From the NCBI RefSeq assembly GCF_004683885.1, contig NZ_CP038440.1:2576001-2640000 (forward strand): a stretch of DNA of 64,000 nucleotides. Direction: 5' to 3'. The first letter of the stretch is position 1. The number at the start of each line of letters is the position of its first letter. The translations under genes were made by a program, and so were the position numbers. Shown here piece after piece: positions 47,193-55,731 of the stretch. The notes beneath the pieces were generated by a model, which was not told the origin of the DNA, ran no database searches, and worked only from the letters and a program-made list of their open reading frames with translations. The stretch is from Brevundimonas sp. MF30-B (GTDB lineage Bacteria; Pseudomonadota; Alphaproteobacteria; Caulobacterales; Caulobacteraceae).

Positions 47193-47713
47193 GCGCCGGC
47201 CTCTTCGCCACGGCCCGAAAGGGCGCCCTGACCTCTGCTGAGGTTGATCGCGCCAAGGCGGCCATAGGCCCACGCGCGACGCCTTCGATGATCGCCAAGT
47301 ACCTCGGCCGTCCGGTGGTGGACGTGCAGGGCATCCTCTCGCCTGCTGACGGGCCAGGGGCGAAGGTGGTCGACAAGGCACCCGAGCCGGTGACGCCAAA
47401 AAAGCCGCTGAGCCGGAGGGACCGCGAGTTCGTGACCCTCTGGGAGAGCGGCGCGACGTTTCAGTTGATCGGGGACCAGATCGGCGTCTGCCGGCAGCGG
47501 GTACCCCTCATGGCGGATCAGCTCGGGCTTCAGCCGCGCCCGAAGGCGTCAGACCGGTGGTCAGCCGCCCAAGTGGAAGAGCTGGTCGACCTTTGTTCAG
47601 AGGGCCGCCTGAGCCACGGTCAGATCGCCAGGAAGCTCAAGCGGACCAAGGGGGCAGTGGAAGCCCAGCTGAGGCGTGCCCGGGATGCGGGTTTGATGCC
47701 GAGGGCCGCATGA
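47189..47713 (+). CDS. Multi-HTH protein with GcrA-like C-terminus
   Basis: A 174-residue protein that appears to hold three helix-turn-helix units: RATPSMIAKYLGRPVVDVQG (about 29-48), SRRDREFVTLWESGATFQLI onwards (about 75-112) and WSAAQVEELVDLCSEGRLSH to GLM (about 123-170). The last resembles the GcrA/SANT-like DNA-binding helix set (W-x3-V-x2-L-x6-G-x-S-x2-Q-IA-x2-L). A DNA-binding regulator is likely. It lies between the methyltransferase and DnaA-like genes with 4-bp overlaps. Confidence 0.62.
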   Translation: MSAGLFATARKGALTSAEVDRAKAAIGPRATPSMIAKYLGRPVVDVQGILSPADGPGAKVVDKAPEPVTPKKPLSRRDREFVTLWESGATFQLIGDQIGVCRQRVPLMADQLGLQPRPKASDRWSAAQVEELVDLCSEGRLSHGQIARKLKRTKGAVEAQLRRARDAGLMPRAA

Positions 47714-48087
47714 GGATCACCGCACGCTCGGTTGCGATATTTTCAGCCGACCACTTCGACCTGACCTTCGCGGATTTGTGCAGCCAGGCTCGGCCCCGGC
47801 ACATAGCGCGCGCCCGTCAGGTGGCAATGTACTGCATGAGGCTCCTGGTCCCCCGGATGAGCCTGCCCGCTATCGGCACCATGCTGGGCGGCCGCGATCA
47901 CACCACGGTGCTGCACGGCATCCGGACGGTTGAAGCTCTGATGAAGCGCGGCGAGCTGATTGCGGACGTTGACCGGATCACTGCGGCGTTCGCCGCTACG
48001 ACCGATCCTGTCGCTGATGAGATCGCAGTCCTTGAGGCCCGCCTGGCTATCCTGCGTGCGCAGCAGGCCTGGAGACCGGCAGCATGA
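47710..48087 (+). CDS. Stand-alone DnaA domain IV (DnaA-box binding) protein
   Basis: A 125-residue protein. SQARPRHIARARQVAMYCMR and LGGRDHTTVLHGIRTV match domain IV of DnaA, including the RQ pair and the GRDHTTV loop that contacts DnaA boxes. The AAA+ part and domains I-II are missing. It could bind host or phage DnaA boxes, either to seed phage replication or to compete with host DnaA. The start at 47710 overlaps the upstream stop (ATGA). Confidence 0.82.
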   Translation: MRITARSVAIFSADHFDLTFADLCSQARPRHIARARQVAMYCMRLLVPRMSLPAIGTMLGGRDHTTVLHGIRTVEALMKRGELIADVDRITAAFAATTDPVADEIAVLEARLAILRAQQAWRPAA

Positions 48088-48992
48088 GCGTCCAGGCCAT
48101 CACATGGGCGCTGGAGCAAGCCTGCGCGACCGCGACGGAGAAGGCCGTCCTGCTGGTCGTGGCCAACTACGTCGGGCCGGACGGCACCACGTTCGTGGGT
48201 CAGGAGACCATCTCGGAGCAGGCCTGCTGCTCAGTGAAGACCGTAGAGCGCGCGTTGGCCACCTTCGAGGGTATGGGGTGGATCGAGCGTGAGCGGCGGC
48301 ACCGTAAGGACGGCTCGCGGACGTCGGATCTGATCATCTCCAAGGGGCCGAAACACCCCGAACGGAGGGAGAACGTCCAACCCGACACAAAGTCGGTTAG
48401 GCGCGCACCTAACAGACAGCCTGTCCAAACCAAACAGACATCCTGTCCAAACCTACCCGACACAGTGTCGGGGCTCACTTCGTTTGAACCGTTAGAGGAA
48501 CCGTTAGAGGAAGCTGCTGCTGTTGCGCAGGCACCCGAGACGGTTTCCCCGGCGGTGGTCGAGACGCCAGCTCTAGCCCCGGCCAGCGACTGGCCCGAGG
48601 GCGACACACGCCGCCACGCCGAGCTTCTGGCCCAAGCCGCACAGACGGTCCGCCTCGACCCCGCCCGCCAGCCAGGCCTGACCCTGACAGCCGGGCGCTT
48701 GGCCGCCTGGCGCCGCGACGGGGCCAGCTGGGAACACGACGTCGTACCGGTGGTCACGACCATCGCCGCCAAGCGTGGTCCGCTGATCGCGTCGTGGAAG
48801 TTCTTCGACGCCGCCATCGCCCAATCGATCTCCGACAACGCAGCCGCCCTGACCCTTCCCGAGGCCCGCCATGCAAGCCCAGCCCATGTCCAGCTTTCCG
48901 ACCGCCAATCTGCCCGCCGCGCCAATCGAGACCGTGCGTCTGCCGGCGCTGACTGGGCCTCTGAGGTCATGGCTGCTCGAAGAGCCCTCTGA
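48084..48992 (+). CDS. Phage replication protein with N-terminal winged helix (O-like)
   Basis: A 302-residue protein. The N-terminal 90 residues form a helix-turn-helix of the DnaD/O type (GQETISEQACCSVKTVERAL). A flexible linker is encoded by repeated DNA (48382-48509). The C-terminal part (RQPGLTLTAGRLAAWRRDGA) resembles segments of phage replication proteins. It probably binds the origin inside its own gene, as lambda O does. Coupled by ATGA to the DnaA-like gene. Confidence 0.72.
   Translation: MSVQAITWALEQACATATEKAVLLVVANYVGPDGTTFVGQETISEQACCSVKTVERALATFEGMGWIERERRHRKDGSRTSDLIISKGPKHPERRENVQPDTKSVRRAPNRQPVQTKQTSCPNLPDTVSGLTSFEPLEEPLEEAAAVAQAPETVSPAVVETPALAPASDWPEGDTRRHAELLAQAAQTVRLDPARQPGLTLTAGRLAAWRRDGASWEHDVVPVVTTIAAKRGPLIASWKFFDAAIAQSISDNAAALTLPEARHASPAHVQLSDRQSARRANRDRASAGADWASEVMAARRAL
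48382..48509. repeat. Iteron-like repeats, candidate phage replication origin
   Basis: Three kinds of repeat are clustered. Two 18-bp direct repeats differ at one base (48414-48431 and 48436-48453). Two palindromes share the CCGAC motif (48382-48396 and 48456-48472, the latter with 8-bp arms). Two 12-bp units GAACCGTTAGAG lie head to tail (48486-48509). All lie inside the replication gene. Confidence 0.6.
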
Positions 48993-49587
48993 CGATGTCG
49001 CCATCGGCGTGATCGCCAAGAGCGATCTGCTGCGCGGTCAGGCCTCGATGATGCTGCCCGAGCTTCGCCAAGAGGCCCTGCGCCCCGCCTCGCCCGCCGA
49101 CATCATGGGCATCCTCCGCAGCCGCGAGCAGACGTTCGGAGACCTGCGCACCGAGCGCACCGAAGCCGAATGGGCGGCCTTCTTCGCCGACTACTTCGAA
49201 GCCCTGAACGGCCTGACCGCCTCGCAGATCGAAGCCGGAATGGTGGCCTACATCGCTCTGCCTGATAGCGAGTGGTCGCCGAAACCGGGCAAGCTGGCCC
49301 ACCTCGCCAAGACGACGCCCAGCACCGGCCGCTTCACGCGGGCCTATAACCGCGCCCGCGCGGCGGTGGTCGCCAGCCAGCCCGCGGTGCCCAAGCCGGA
49401 GGAACCGCGGCCCAGCGCCGAAGAGGTGCAGGTGATGATGGCCAACTTTCACCGGGCCATGGCCGACAAGGATCCGTTCGCCAAGCTGAAGGCCAAGGCG
49501 CGCCAGCCCACCCCGTCCGCCAAGGTCGACGACACCGGAGTCAGCGCTGAGATGCGGGCGCTATGGGCCCGGCAGCGCGCCGCATGA
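48871..49587 (+). CDS. Phage replication-associated protein (P-like position)
   Basis: A 238-residue protein with no clear family: TEAEWAAFFADYFEALNGLT and MVAYIALPDSEWSPKPGKLA. Its position just after the O-like gene suggests a helicase-loader or replisome partner. The start at 48871 has GAGG at 6 nt but overlaps the upstream gene by 122 bp; an ATG at 48886 is a second option. Confidence 0.6.
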   Translation: MQAQPMSSFPTANLPAAPIETVRLPALTGPLRSWLLEEPSDDVAIGVIAKSDLLRGQASMMLPELRQEALRPASPADIMGILRSREQTFGDLRTERTEAEWAAFFADYFEALNGLTASQIEAGMVAYIALPDSEWSPKPGKLAHLAKTTPSTGRFTRAYNRARAAVVASQPAVPKPEEPRPSAEEVQVMMANFHRAMADKDPFAKLKAKARQPTPSAKVDDTGVSAEMRALWARQRAA

Positions 49588-49751
49588 CCGACCACCTCCG
49601 CACCCGCCTGGCCAAGGTCGCCTTCACCGCCCTTCCGCAAACCACAGCCAAGGACGCTCAAGCCTCATGGCGGACAGCGGAGCGCATCGCCTCGGCCCAG
49701 GTCGAAGAACTGAAACGCCTCTCTCGCCAGCAGACGGACAAAGCAGCATGA
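49584..49751 (+). CDS. Phage hypothetical, 55 residues
   Basis: A basic small protein beginning MTDHLRTRLAKVAFTALPQT. No family recognised. ATGA overlaps join it to the gene before and to the NusG-like gene after. Confidence 0.55.
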   Translation: MTDHLRTRLAKVAFTALPQTTAKDAQASWRTAERIASAQVEELKRLSRQQTDKAA

Positions 49752-50335
49752 CCGCGAACAAGCCCTGCGTCCTCGAGGTCTTCTCCCTCCCCGAGCCCGA
49801 CCCGTCATGCCGGCTGGTCTGGTTCGCCATGCGCACCAAGTCGCTGTGCGAGCACAAGGTGGTCATCGGCCTGCGGGAACGCGGCTTCGACGCCTACCTG
49901 CCGGCCGAGGCCGACTGGAAGCGAAACAAGACAGGCAGCAGGGAGCGCAGGGAGCGGCCCCTGATCCCAGGATACGTCTTCGTGGGTGTCGGGCCCGGCA
50001 AGTCCCTCTATTTCGCCATGCAAGTCGAGAGCGCGACAGGCGTGGTTGGCTGGGATGGGCAGGCGCGAGAGATCGACCCCAGGTTCGTCTACGGCCTGCG
50101 AGCCCGCCAAGCCGCCGGAGAGTTCGACCACACAGCGTCGAAGCGCGACGCCTTCCGGCCTGGCATGAAGGCCAAGGTTCTTCTCAAGGGGCCGTTCCAA
50201 GATCTGATCGGCCGCATCCTCAAGTCCGGCAAAGACGGCCGGGTCGAGCTGATGATGTGCGAGGCCCTGAACTGGAAGGCCAGCATGCACGTGGATGAGC
50301 TCAAGCTGGTCGAGGACGAAAAGAAGGCGGCGTGA
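49748..50335 (+). CDS. NusG-like transcription antiterminator
   Basis: A 195-residue NusG/RfaH paralogue. FAMRTKSLCEHKVVIGLRER and GFDAYLPAEADWKRNKTGSR with PLIPGYVFVGV is the NusG N-terminal domain that binds RNA polymerase, and FRPGMKAKVLLKGPFQDLIG is the KOW domain. As the last gene before the late module it probably plays the role of lambda Q, letting polymerase read through late terminators. The start at 49748 overlaps the preceding stop (ATGA). Confidence 0.8.
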   Translation: MTANKPCVLEVFSLPEPDPSCRLVWFAMRTKSLCEHKVVIGLRERGFDAYLPAEADWKRNKTGSRERRERPLIPGYVFVGVGPGKSLYFAMQVESATGVVGWDGQAREIDPRFVYGLRARQAAGEFDHTASKRDAFRPGMKAKVLLKGPFQDLIGRILKSGKDGRVELMMCEALNWKASMHVDELKLVEDEKKAA

Positions 50336-50338
50336 CAC

Positions 50339-50694
50339 AAGGGCTTGTGTTTCCCGGCGAACGCAACCACTATGCGTTCACGGTCAGCCTACGGCTGGTC
50401 GCGGCTATGGCTTGGGGCAAACGCGCCTCTCCCGATAAGGGCCTCCAGCGGAGGCGAGCCACCCGCCACCCAACGCAGCGGCGTAGAGCCGGCTGGCGAG
50501 GGTGAGTGCGAAGCCGTGTTGATCGACCACCTTCCCCCGCGCCCTCCCACGCTGAGCTGTACCCGGCTCACAGCAGCGCACCACGCCGACCCTTAGGCTC
50601 ATAGGCACACCGTGGCGCGGCACTGCTCTGGCGGGCAGTGTGTGAATGCGGTGACAGGATCGGAACGACCGGGACCAATGACACAGGAGGCGTC
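50339..50694 (+). other. Non-coding leader between the antiterminator and late genes
   Basis: No convincing gene in 356 bp. The stretch is rich in small inverted repeats, for example TGAGC/GCTCA around 50553-50572 and CACTGC/GCAGTG at 50621-50640. Its position suggests a late promoter and an antitermination (put/qut-like) signal. I see no clear -35/-10 pair. Confidence 0.4.
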
Positions 50695-51039
50695 ATGCCT
50701 GCTCGGAGCATTCCCGCCACCTGCAACGGCCTCGGTCATCGGATCGATGAGACCAAGGTCAACATCGGTGAACTGACCGCCAACCTTCGCATCCGTGTCT
50801 ACACGCCGATGCTGTTCAGCTTCCGCCTGAAAGCCTCTGCCTGGGTCATGCGCCTGGCGGGATGGATTGCCGGCATCCCTGTCGACGTAGCCATCGAGAG
50901 CGAGCGCCTTCGCCTACTGCCTGAGGACCAGTGGAAGATCGATCGCCGTGCTGGCTGCATCTACGTCAGCACCCACGACCGCATAGGCTTTGACGGAACC
51001 TATGGGCGCACCTGGCAGAGAATCCCGCTCACGTCCTGA
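50695..51039 (+). CDS. Phage hypothetical, 114 residues
   Basis: Contains RIRVYTPMLFSFRLKASAWV and GIPVDVAIESERLRLLPEDQ. One possible amphipathic or membrane segment (about 38-62). The best Shine-Dalgarno in the region (AGGAGG, 4 nt) precedes the ATG at 50695, so it is strongly translated. First gene of the late module; function unknown. Confidence 0.65.
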   Translation: MPARSIPATCNGLGHRIDETKVNIGELTANLRIRVYTPMLFSFRLKASAWVMRLAGWIAGIPVDVAIESERLRLLPEDQWKIDRRAGCIYVSTHDRIGFDGTYGRTWQRIPLTS

Positions 51040-51063
51040 AGGCGGCCGACCGGGACCAACACC

Positions 51064-51450
51064 ATGGGCAAGCTCTGGGACCGCAGAAGCGAAGAGGCCA
51101 GAGCGTACCGCAGCTGGTACAATAGCGCTCGCTGGAAGGGGCCAAACGGTCGGCGCGCCCGACAGCTGAGAGACGAGCCGCTCTGCCGCATGTGTGCGAG
51201 TGAGGGCCGGGTCACCCCAGGCACCGTCGCTGACCACGTTGTCCCGCATAAGGGCGATGAGCGGCTGTTCTGGGAAGGCGAGCTTCAGACGCTCTGTGAC
51301 GAAGAGCCGTGGCGCTGCCACTCCAGCCGGAAGCAACGCATCGAGGCATTGGGCTATGAGCCCGGCTGTGATGCGGCTGGCCGGCCAAAGGACATCGGAC
51401 ACCCCTGGAACCGCCCCGGAGCACCCGGGCGGGGGGTGTCGAAAGTTTAG
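51064..51450 (+). CDS. HNH endonuclease of the packaging module
   Basis: A 128-residue HNH protein: PLCRMCASEGRVTPGTVADH, VVPHKGDERLFWEGELQTLC and CHSSRKQRIEALGY. HNH nucleases directly before terS are common in HK97-like phages and take part in cos cleavage with the terminase. It lies 97 bp from TerS with dyad-rich DNA between. Confidence 0.88.
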   Translation: MGKLWDRRSEEARAYRSWYNSARWKGPNGRRARQLRDEPLCRMCASEGRVTPGTVADHVVPHKGDERLFWEGELQTLCDEEPWRCHSSRKQRIEALGYEPGCDAAGRPKDIGHPWNRPGAPGRGVSKV

Positions 51451-51473
51451 AGGCGATCGGTCTGGAGACCGGC

Positions 51474-51540
51474 GGGGTCCCTGCATTCGCACCGAAATGC
51501 GTTTCAGACTGAAAAGTTGGGACCCCCTACGTAGTAGGGG
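51474..51540. other. Dyad-rich segment upstream of TerS, candidate cos/pac
   Basis: GGGGTCCC (51474-51481) and GGGACCCC (51519-51526) form 8-bp distant arms. A perfect hairpin CCCCTAC-GTA-GTAGGGG follows at 51524-51540. The block sits exactly between the HNH and TerS genes, where cos sites lie in related phages. Confidence 0.5.
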
Positions 51541-51546
51541 ACTTGC

Positions 51547-51987
51547 ATGGAAGTGGTTTCGGGCACCGGGGACATTGTACCCGAGCCGCATTGGCGCTTG
51601 CTGCTCTCGGATGAGCTGGAGGTCGCTTCGGCCTCCGACTACTGGCGCATGGTTACGACCGAGATGCGCGAGCGAAACACGCTCTCACCCACGAACCGCC
51701 ACGCCATCCAGCGTCTGGTTCTGGCCTACATCAATTTCGACCGATGCAGCCGAGAGGTTGCCGAGCATGGCGCGGTGACGAAGCCGAAGCGCGGCAACCC
51801 AAAGGCTATCGCCAGGGTCAGCCCGCACTTCACGGCCATGCGCGAGGCCGGCTCGGACGCGGCCACGCTGGAAGCCGAGTTGGGCCTGTCGCCCCGCCGC
51901 AGGTCAACGGCCGCCAAGGTCGAAAGGAAAGCGAGGTCGGCACGTGCGTCGGACTCGTACCTCAAGCCGGTCGCCGGTCGCGGCTGA
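51547..51987 (+). CDS. Phage terminase small subunit, P27 family
   Basis: A 146-residue protein. SASDYWRMVTTEMRERNTLS, HAIQRLVLAYINFDRCSREV and AVTKPKRGNPKAIARVSPHF match the P27 TerS family. It recognises the phage DNA end and hands it to TerL. It ends 44 bp inside the TerL gene. Confidence 0.85.
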   Translation: MEVVSGTGDIVPEPHWRLLLSDELEVASASDYWRMVTTEMRERNTLSPTNRHAIQRLVLAYINFDRCSREVAEHGAVTKPKRGNPKAIARVSPHFTAMREAGSDAATLEAELGLSPRRRSTAAKVERKARSARASDSYLKPVAGRG

Positions 51988-53776
51988 TCCCACGACCCGA
52001 TGGGCGCAGGATGTCGTCGCGGGTCGCATCGTCTCGGGTGAGTTCGGCAAGTTCGCCGCGGCTCGCCACCTGAAGGATTTGGCGAACAGCCCGGGCAACG
52101 GCCTGTTCTTCGACGTGGAAGCCGCAGGGCGGGCGCTGGGTTTCTTCCCCGCAGTCCTGACGGTCACGGCCGGCGCCATGGAGGGCAAGCCCTTTGTGCC
52201 GCTGCCCTGGCACACGTTCGTGGTCGGTTGCCTGTTCGGGTGGAAGAAGGCCAGCGGCCGTCTCCGTTTTCGCCGGGCTTGGCTTGAGACCGGAAAGGGC
52301 CAAGCCAAGTCTCCACTGATGGCCGCCATCGGCCTTTACATGATGGGCTGGCACGGCACGAAGCGCAGCGAGGTCTATGCCATCGGGCAGGACCGGGCGA
52401 CGGCGAACGTGCTGTTCAAGGATGCGGTGGCCATGTGCCGCGCCAACCTGCCGGATACGCCGGACGACGAAGAGGACAGCCTGGTCAGCCGTGGCGAAGT
52501 GCTGATCCGCGGCGAGGGCGACAACGCCTGGAAGATCGAACACCCGGACACGGGCTCGAAGTTTCAGGCACTGGCCAACGGCGAGGCGATCTCGGGCCCG
52601 CGCCCCTCACTCGTCACGGCCGACGAGATCCACGAGTTCAAGTTCGCCACATCAATCGAGACCTGGCAGCGCGCTATCGCGAAGATGCCTGGCGACGCCA
52701 TGATGCTGCTGGGCACCAACACTCCAGCGTCTACTCAGCTGGTCGGAACCAGCTACAGCGATTTCTTCCAGCGCGTCCTCAAGGGCGAGGTGATCGACGA
52801 CGAGGCTTTCGCCTTCATCGCTCGCGTCGACAAGGCTGACCGGGAAACGATCTTCGACAACGAGGCGGCGTGGGTGAAGGCACTGCCAGCGCTCGATCTG
52901 ACCTTCCCAATCGAGAACATCCGCGGCGAGGTGACTTCGGCCCGCTCGATGACCTCAACAGCCATGTCGGTGAAGCGGCTGTACTTTGGCATCCCGACAG
53001 GCGCTGTGGATTTCTGGATCGAAGAAGGGGCCTGGGCCGCCGTTCAGGGCTCCGTCGATCCGAACGACTTCAGGGGTTGCCCATGCTGGGCCTCTCTCGA
53101 CCTGTCCAAGAAGAACGACCTGACTGCCCTGACGGTGGTGTGGATTAGGGACGGCAAGCTATACGCCAAGACCTGGTACTGGACGACGAAGGACGGGCTG
53201 GCCGACCGCGAGCGGAAGGCGAACGCGCCCCTGGCTCAATGGGTCGAGGACGGATTCGTAGAGGCCCACCCCGGCGCGGTGATCGACAAGACGTTCGTCG
53301 CGGCCCAGGTCGCTGAGATATTCGACCAGCACGACCTGCAGTTCCTCGCCTTCGATGCCGCGATGATCGAGGACTTCATCGCGGCCTGTGAGCAGATCGG
53401 CTTCGCGGTGTGGCGCTGGAAAGGCCCGAAAGAGCCGGAAGGCGAAGGTCTCAAGCTGGTCGCGCATGCACAGGGCACGCGGGTCATGTTCGAGGACCGG
53501 CAGCTCTGCATGCCGAGGTCGATCGAGCGCTTCGAAGACGCGATCCTGAACGAAAACGTCGTCATCGACAACAACCCTGTCACCTACTTCTGCGCCGGCA
53601 ACGCGCTGGTGGTGGAAGACGGCCAGAAAAACCGGGCCTTCGACAAGAAGCGCTCACGCGGCTGGATCGACGGCCTAGTCACTACGGCCATGGCGGTCGG
53701 ATCCGCACTGTCGAATGATCAACCCACGGAGGCGGGATGGAACGACTACCTCGCCACCCTGGGGGTGCCAGCTTGA
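51944..53776 (+). CDS. Phage terminase large subunit
   Basis: A 610-residue packaging ATPase/nuclease. RRAWLETGKGQAKSPLMAAI carries a slightly unusual Walker A (GKGQAKSP) and SLVTADEIHEF the Walker B. The nuclease part contains WASLDLSKKNDLTALTVV. The GTG at 51944 is preceded by GAGG. It overlaps TerS by 44 bp, and its stop overlaps the portal TTG start (TTGA). Confidence 0.92.
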   Translation: MRRTRTSSRSPVAADPTTRWAQDVVAGRIVSGEFGKFAAARHLKDLANSPGNGLFFDVEAAGRALGFFPAVLTVTAGAMEGKPFVPLPWHTFVVGCLFGWKKASGRLRFRRAWLETGKGQAKSPLMAAIGLYMMGWHGTKRSEVYAIGQDRATANVLFKDAVAMCRANLPDTPDDEEDSLVSRGEVLIRGEGDNAWKIEHPDTGSKFQALANGEAISGPRPSLVTADEIHEFKFATSIETWQRAIAKMPGDAMMLLGTNTPASTQLVGTSYSDFFQRVLKGEVIDDEAFAFIARVDKADRETIFDNEAAWVKALPALDLTFPIENIRGEVTSARSMTSTAMSVKRLYFGIPTGAVDFWIEEGAWAAVQGSVDPNDFRGCPCWASLDLSKKNDLTALTVVWIRDGKLYAKTWYWTTKDGLADRERKANAPLAQWVEDGFVEAHPGAVIDKTFVAAQVAEIFDQHDLQFLAFDAAMIEDFIAACEQIGFAVWRWKGPKEPEGEGLKLVAHAQGTRVMFEDRQLCMPRSIERFEDAILNENVVIDNNPVTYFCAGNALVVEDGQKNRAFDKKRSRGWIDGLVTTAMAVGSALSNDQPTEAGWNDYLATLGVPA

Positions 53777-54999
53777 TCGGCAAGGCGCTGAACGCCATCG
53801 GGTTGAAGTCGGCGCCGGTCACGCAGAGCGTGCGCCAGCTTCGGCTGACCGAGACGGATGGGTGGGATGCTGAGCCGGTCTGGTCTGGTGTGGTGCCGAC
53901 CGAGACCATGGTGCTGAACCTCTCGGCAGCGTGGGCATGCGTCAACCTGCTGGCCGGGACCATCGCCAGCCTGCCGCTGATGGTCTACCGCGACCGCGGC
54001 GACCGTCGAGAAGTCTACCGCGCGCACCCCCTCTATCGGGTGCTGCACGACAGCCCGAACTACGATCAGAGTGCGATGGACTTCTGGGAGGGCGGCGTCG
54101 CAGCCTTGGAGCTTCGCGGCGACATGCACGCCCGGATCGAGCGCATCGGGGGGCGGATCATTGCACTGCACCCGGTGTTCTGCCCGACTGTCCGGCGAAC
54201 CTCCAGCGGATCGCTTCGCTATCGCTGGACCGAGAACGGCAAGTCCTGGGACGAGCCGCAGGAGAACATGCTGCACGTCCGCGGATTCGGCGGTTCGCCG
54301 CTCGGAGGCATGTCGACGCTGGCCTATGGCCGACAGGTCTTCGGCCTTTCAGCCGCCGTCAACCAGGCGGCCGGCGGGATGTTTGCCAATGGCATGCGGC
54401 CGTCGACCGTCATAGCCTTCAAGGAGTTCCTGAAGGCCGAGCAGCGCGACCCATTCGAGCGCGCCCTGGTCGAGAAGTTCGTGGGCGCCATGAACGCCGG
54501 CCGCCCTTACATCGCCGAGGGCGGTTCCGAGGTGAAGCAACTGTCGTTCTCGCCCGAGGACGCGCAGATGCTGGAGAGCCGCGCGTTCTCGGTCGAGGAA
54601 GTCTGCCGGCTATTCGGCGTTCCGCCCCACATGGTCGGCCACACCGAGAAGTCGACCAGCTGGGGGACGGGCCTGGAGCAGCAGACCCTGGCCTTCCAGA
54701 AGTTCACCCTGCGCAAGCGTCTGAAGCGCATCGAGCAGGCCCTGGAGAAGCAGTTGCTGACCCCTGCCGACCGCGCCGCGGGCGTGACGATCGAGTTCAA
54801 TCTCGAAGGCCTCCTGCGAGGCGACAGCACCGCTCGTGCGGCATTCTATCAATCCGGCCTGCAGAACGGCTGGACCACCATCAACGAGGTTCGCGCGCTG
54901 GAAAACCTGCCCCCGGTCCCCGGCGGCGATGTCCCGCGCATGCAGATGCAAAACCAGCCGATCACTCAGGCCGGGCAAGCGCCGGCGCCAGCGGCTTAG
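53773..54999 (+). CDS. Phage portal protein, HK97 family
   Basis: A 408-residue portal. AWACVNLLAGTIASLPLMVY, EPQENMLHVRGFGGSPLGGM and PPHMVGHTEKSTSWGTGLEQ are typical HK97-type portal motifs. It forms the dodecameric ring for DNA passage at the capsid vertex. TTG at 53773 overlaps the TerL stop and gives the normal family N-terminus. Confidence 0.93.
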   Translation: MIGKALNAIGLKSAPVTQSVRQLRLTETDGWDAEPVWSGVVPTETMVLNLSAAWACVNLLAGTIASLPLMVYRDRGDRREVYRAHPLYRVLHDSPNYDQSAMDFWEGGVAALELRGDMHARIERIGGRIIALHPVFCPTVRRTSSGSLRYRWTENGKSWDEPQENMLHVRGFGGSPLGGMSTLAYGRQVFGLSAAVNQAAGGMFANGMRPSTVIAFKEFLKAEQRDPFERALVEKFVGAMNAGRPYIAEGGSEVKQLSFSPEDAQMLESRAFSVEEVCRLFGVPPHMVGHTEKSTSWGTGLEQQTLAFQKFTLRKRLKRIEQALEKQLLTPADRAAGVTIEFNLEGLLRGDSTARAAFYQSGLQNGWTTINEVRALENLPPVPGGDVPRMQMQNQPITQAGQAPAPAA

Positions 55000-55008
55000 G
55001 AGGGCGTG

Positions 55009-55665
55009 ATGCTCCAGACCAAGGACAGCGGCCTGGCGCTCGACGTCAAGGCGGTGGGCGACGACGGCGTGATCGAGGGCTATGCCTCGGCCTTCGGTGT
55101 CGTCGACAGCTACAACGAAGTGGTCGAGCCCGGAGCCTTCACGGCGTCGCTGGTTGACGGCCGCCGCAAGGGCCGGTCGGTCAAGATGCTGTGGCAGCAC
55201 GACACGACCAAGCCCATCGGGGTCTGGGATGATCTGGCCGAAGACAGCAAGGGCCTCTACGTCAAAGGCCGGATACTGAAGGATGTGTCGCCGCTGGCGG
55301 CCGAGGCCTATGGTCTGATCAAGGCCGGCGCGCTGGATGAGCTGTCCATCGGCTATCGCACCGTGCAGACCGAGCCGCACGACGACAAGCAGGGCGTCCT
55401 GCGCCTGCTGAAGCTGGACTTGAAAGAGGTCTCCATCGTGACCTTCGGCGCTCTGTCGCGGGCTGCACGGATCACGGATGTGAAAAGCATTCTGGAGGGC
55501 GGCTCACAGCCGACCGTCCGACAGTTCGAAGAGCACCTGCGGGATGCAGGGTTCTCGAAGAGCGCCGCGGCCGCCATGGCCTCGGCGTGCAAGCCCTACC
55601 TTCGGGGGGAACCCGAGGCGAAGGCGGATGACGTGCTGGCCTTTCTGTCGGCTCTGCGCGGTTGA
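55009..55665 (+). CDS. HK97-family prohead protease
   Basis: A 218-residue protease. GVIEGYASAFGVVDSYNEVV, MLWQHDTTKPIGVWDDLAED and LDELSIGYRT with LKEVSIVTFGAL are the conserved U35 family segments, including the catalytic His and Ser. It cleaves scaffold during capsid maturation. AGGAGG lies 5 nt before the ATG. Confidence 0.93.
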   Translation: MLQTKDSGLALDVKAVGDDGVIEGYASAFGVVDSYNEVVEPGAFTASLVDGRRKGRSVKMLWQHDTTKPIGVWDDLAEDSKGLYVKGRILKDVSPLAAEAYGLIKAGALDELSIGYRTVQTEPHDDKQGVLRLLKLDLKEVSIVTFGALSRAARITDVKSILEGGSQPTVRQFEEHLRDAGFSKSAAAAMASACKPYLRGEPEAKADDVLAFLSALRG

Positions 55666-55731
55666 CCACCCTCGCCTGACCGCTGCGCGCGGCAGGCTCT
55701 TTCCTCCCAATCCATCGAAAAGGAGCTTGCG

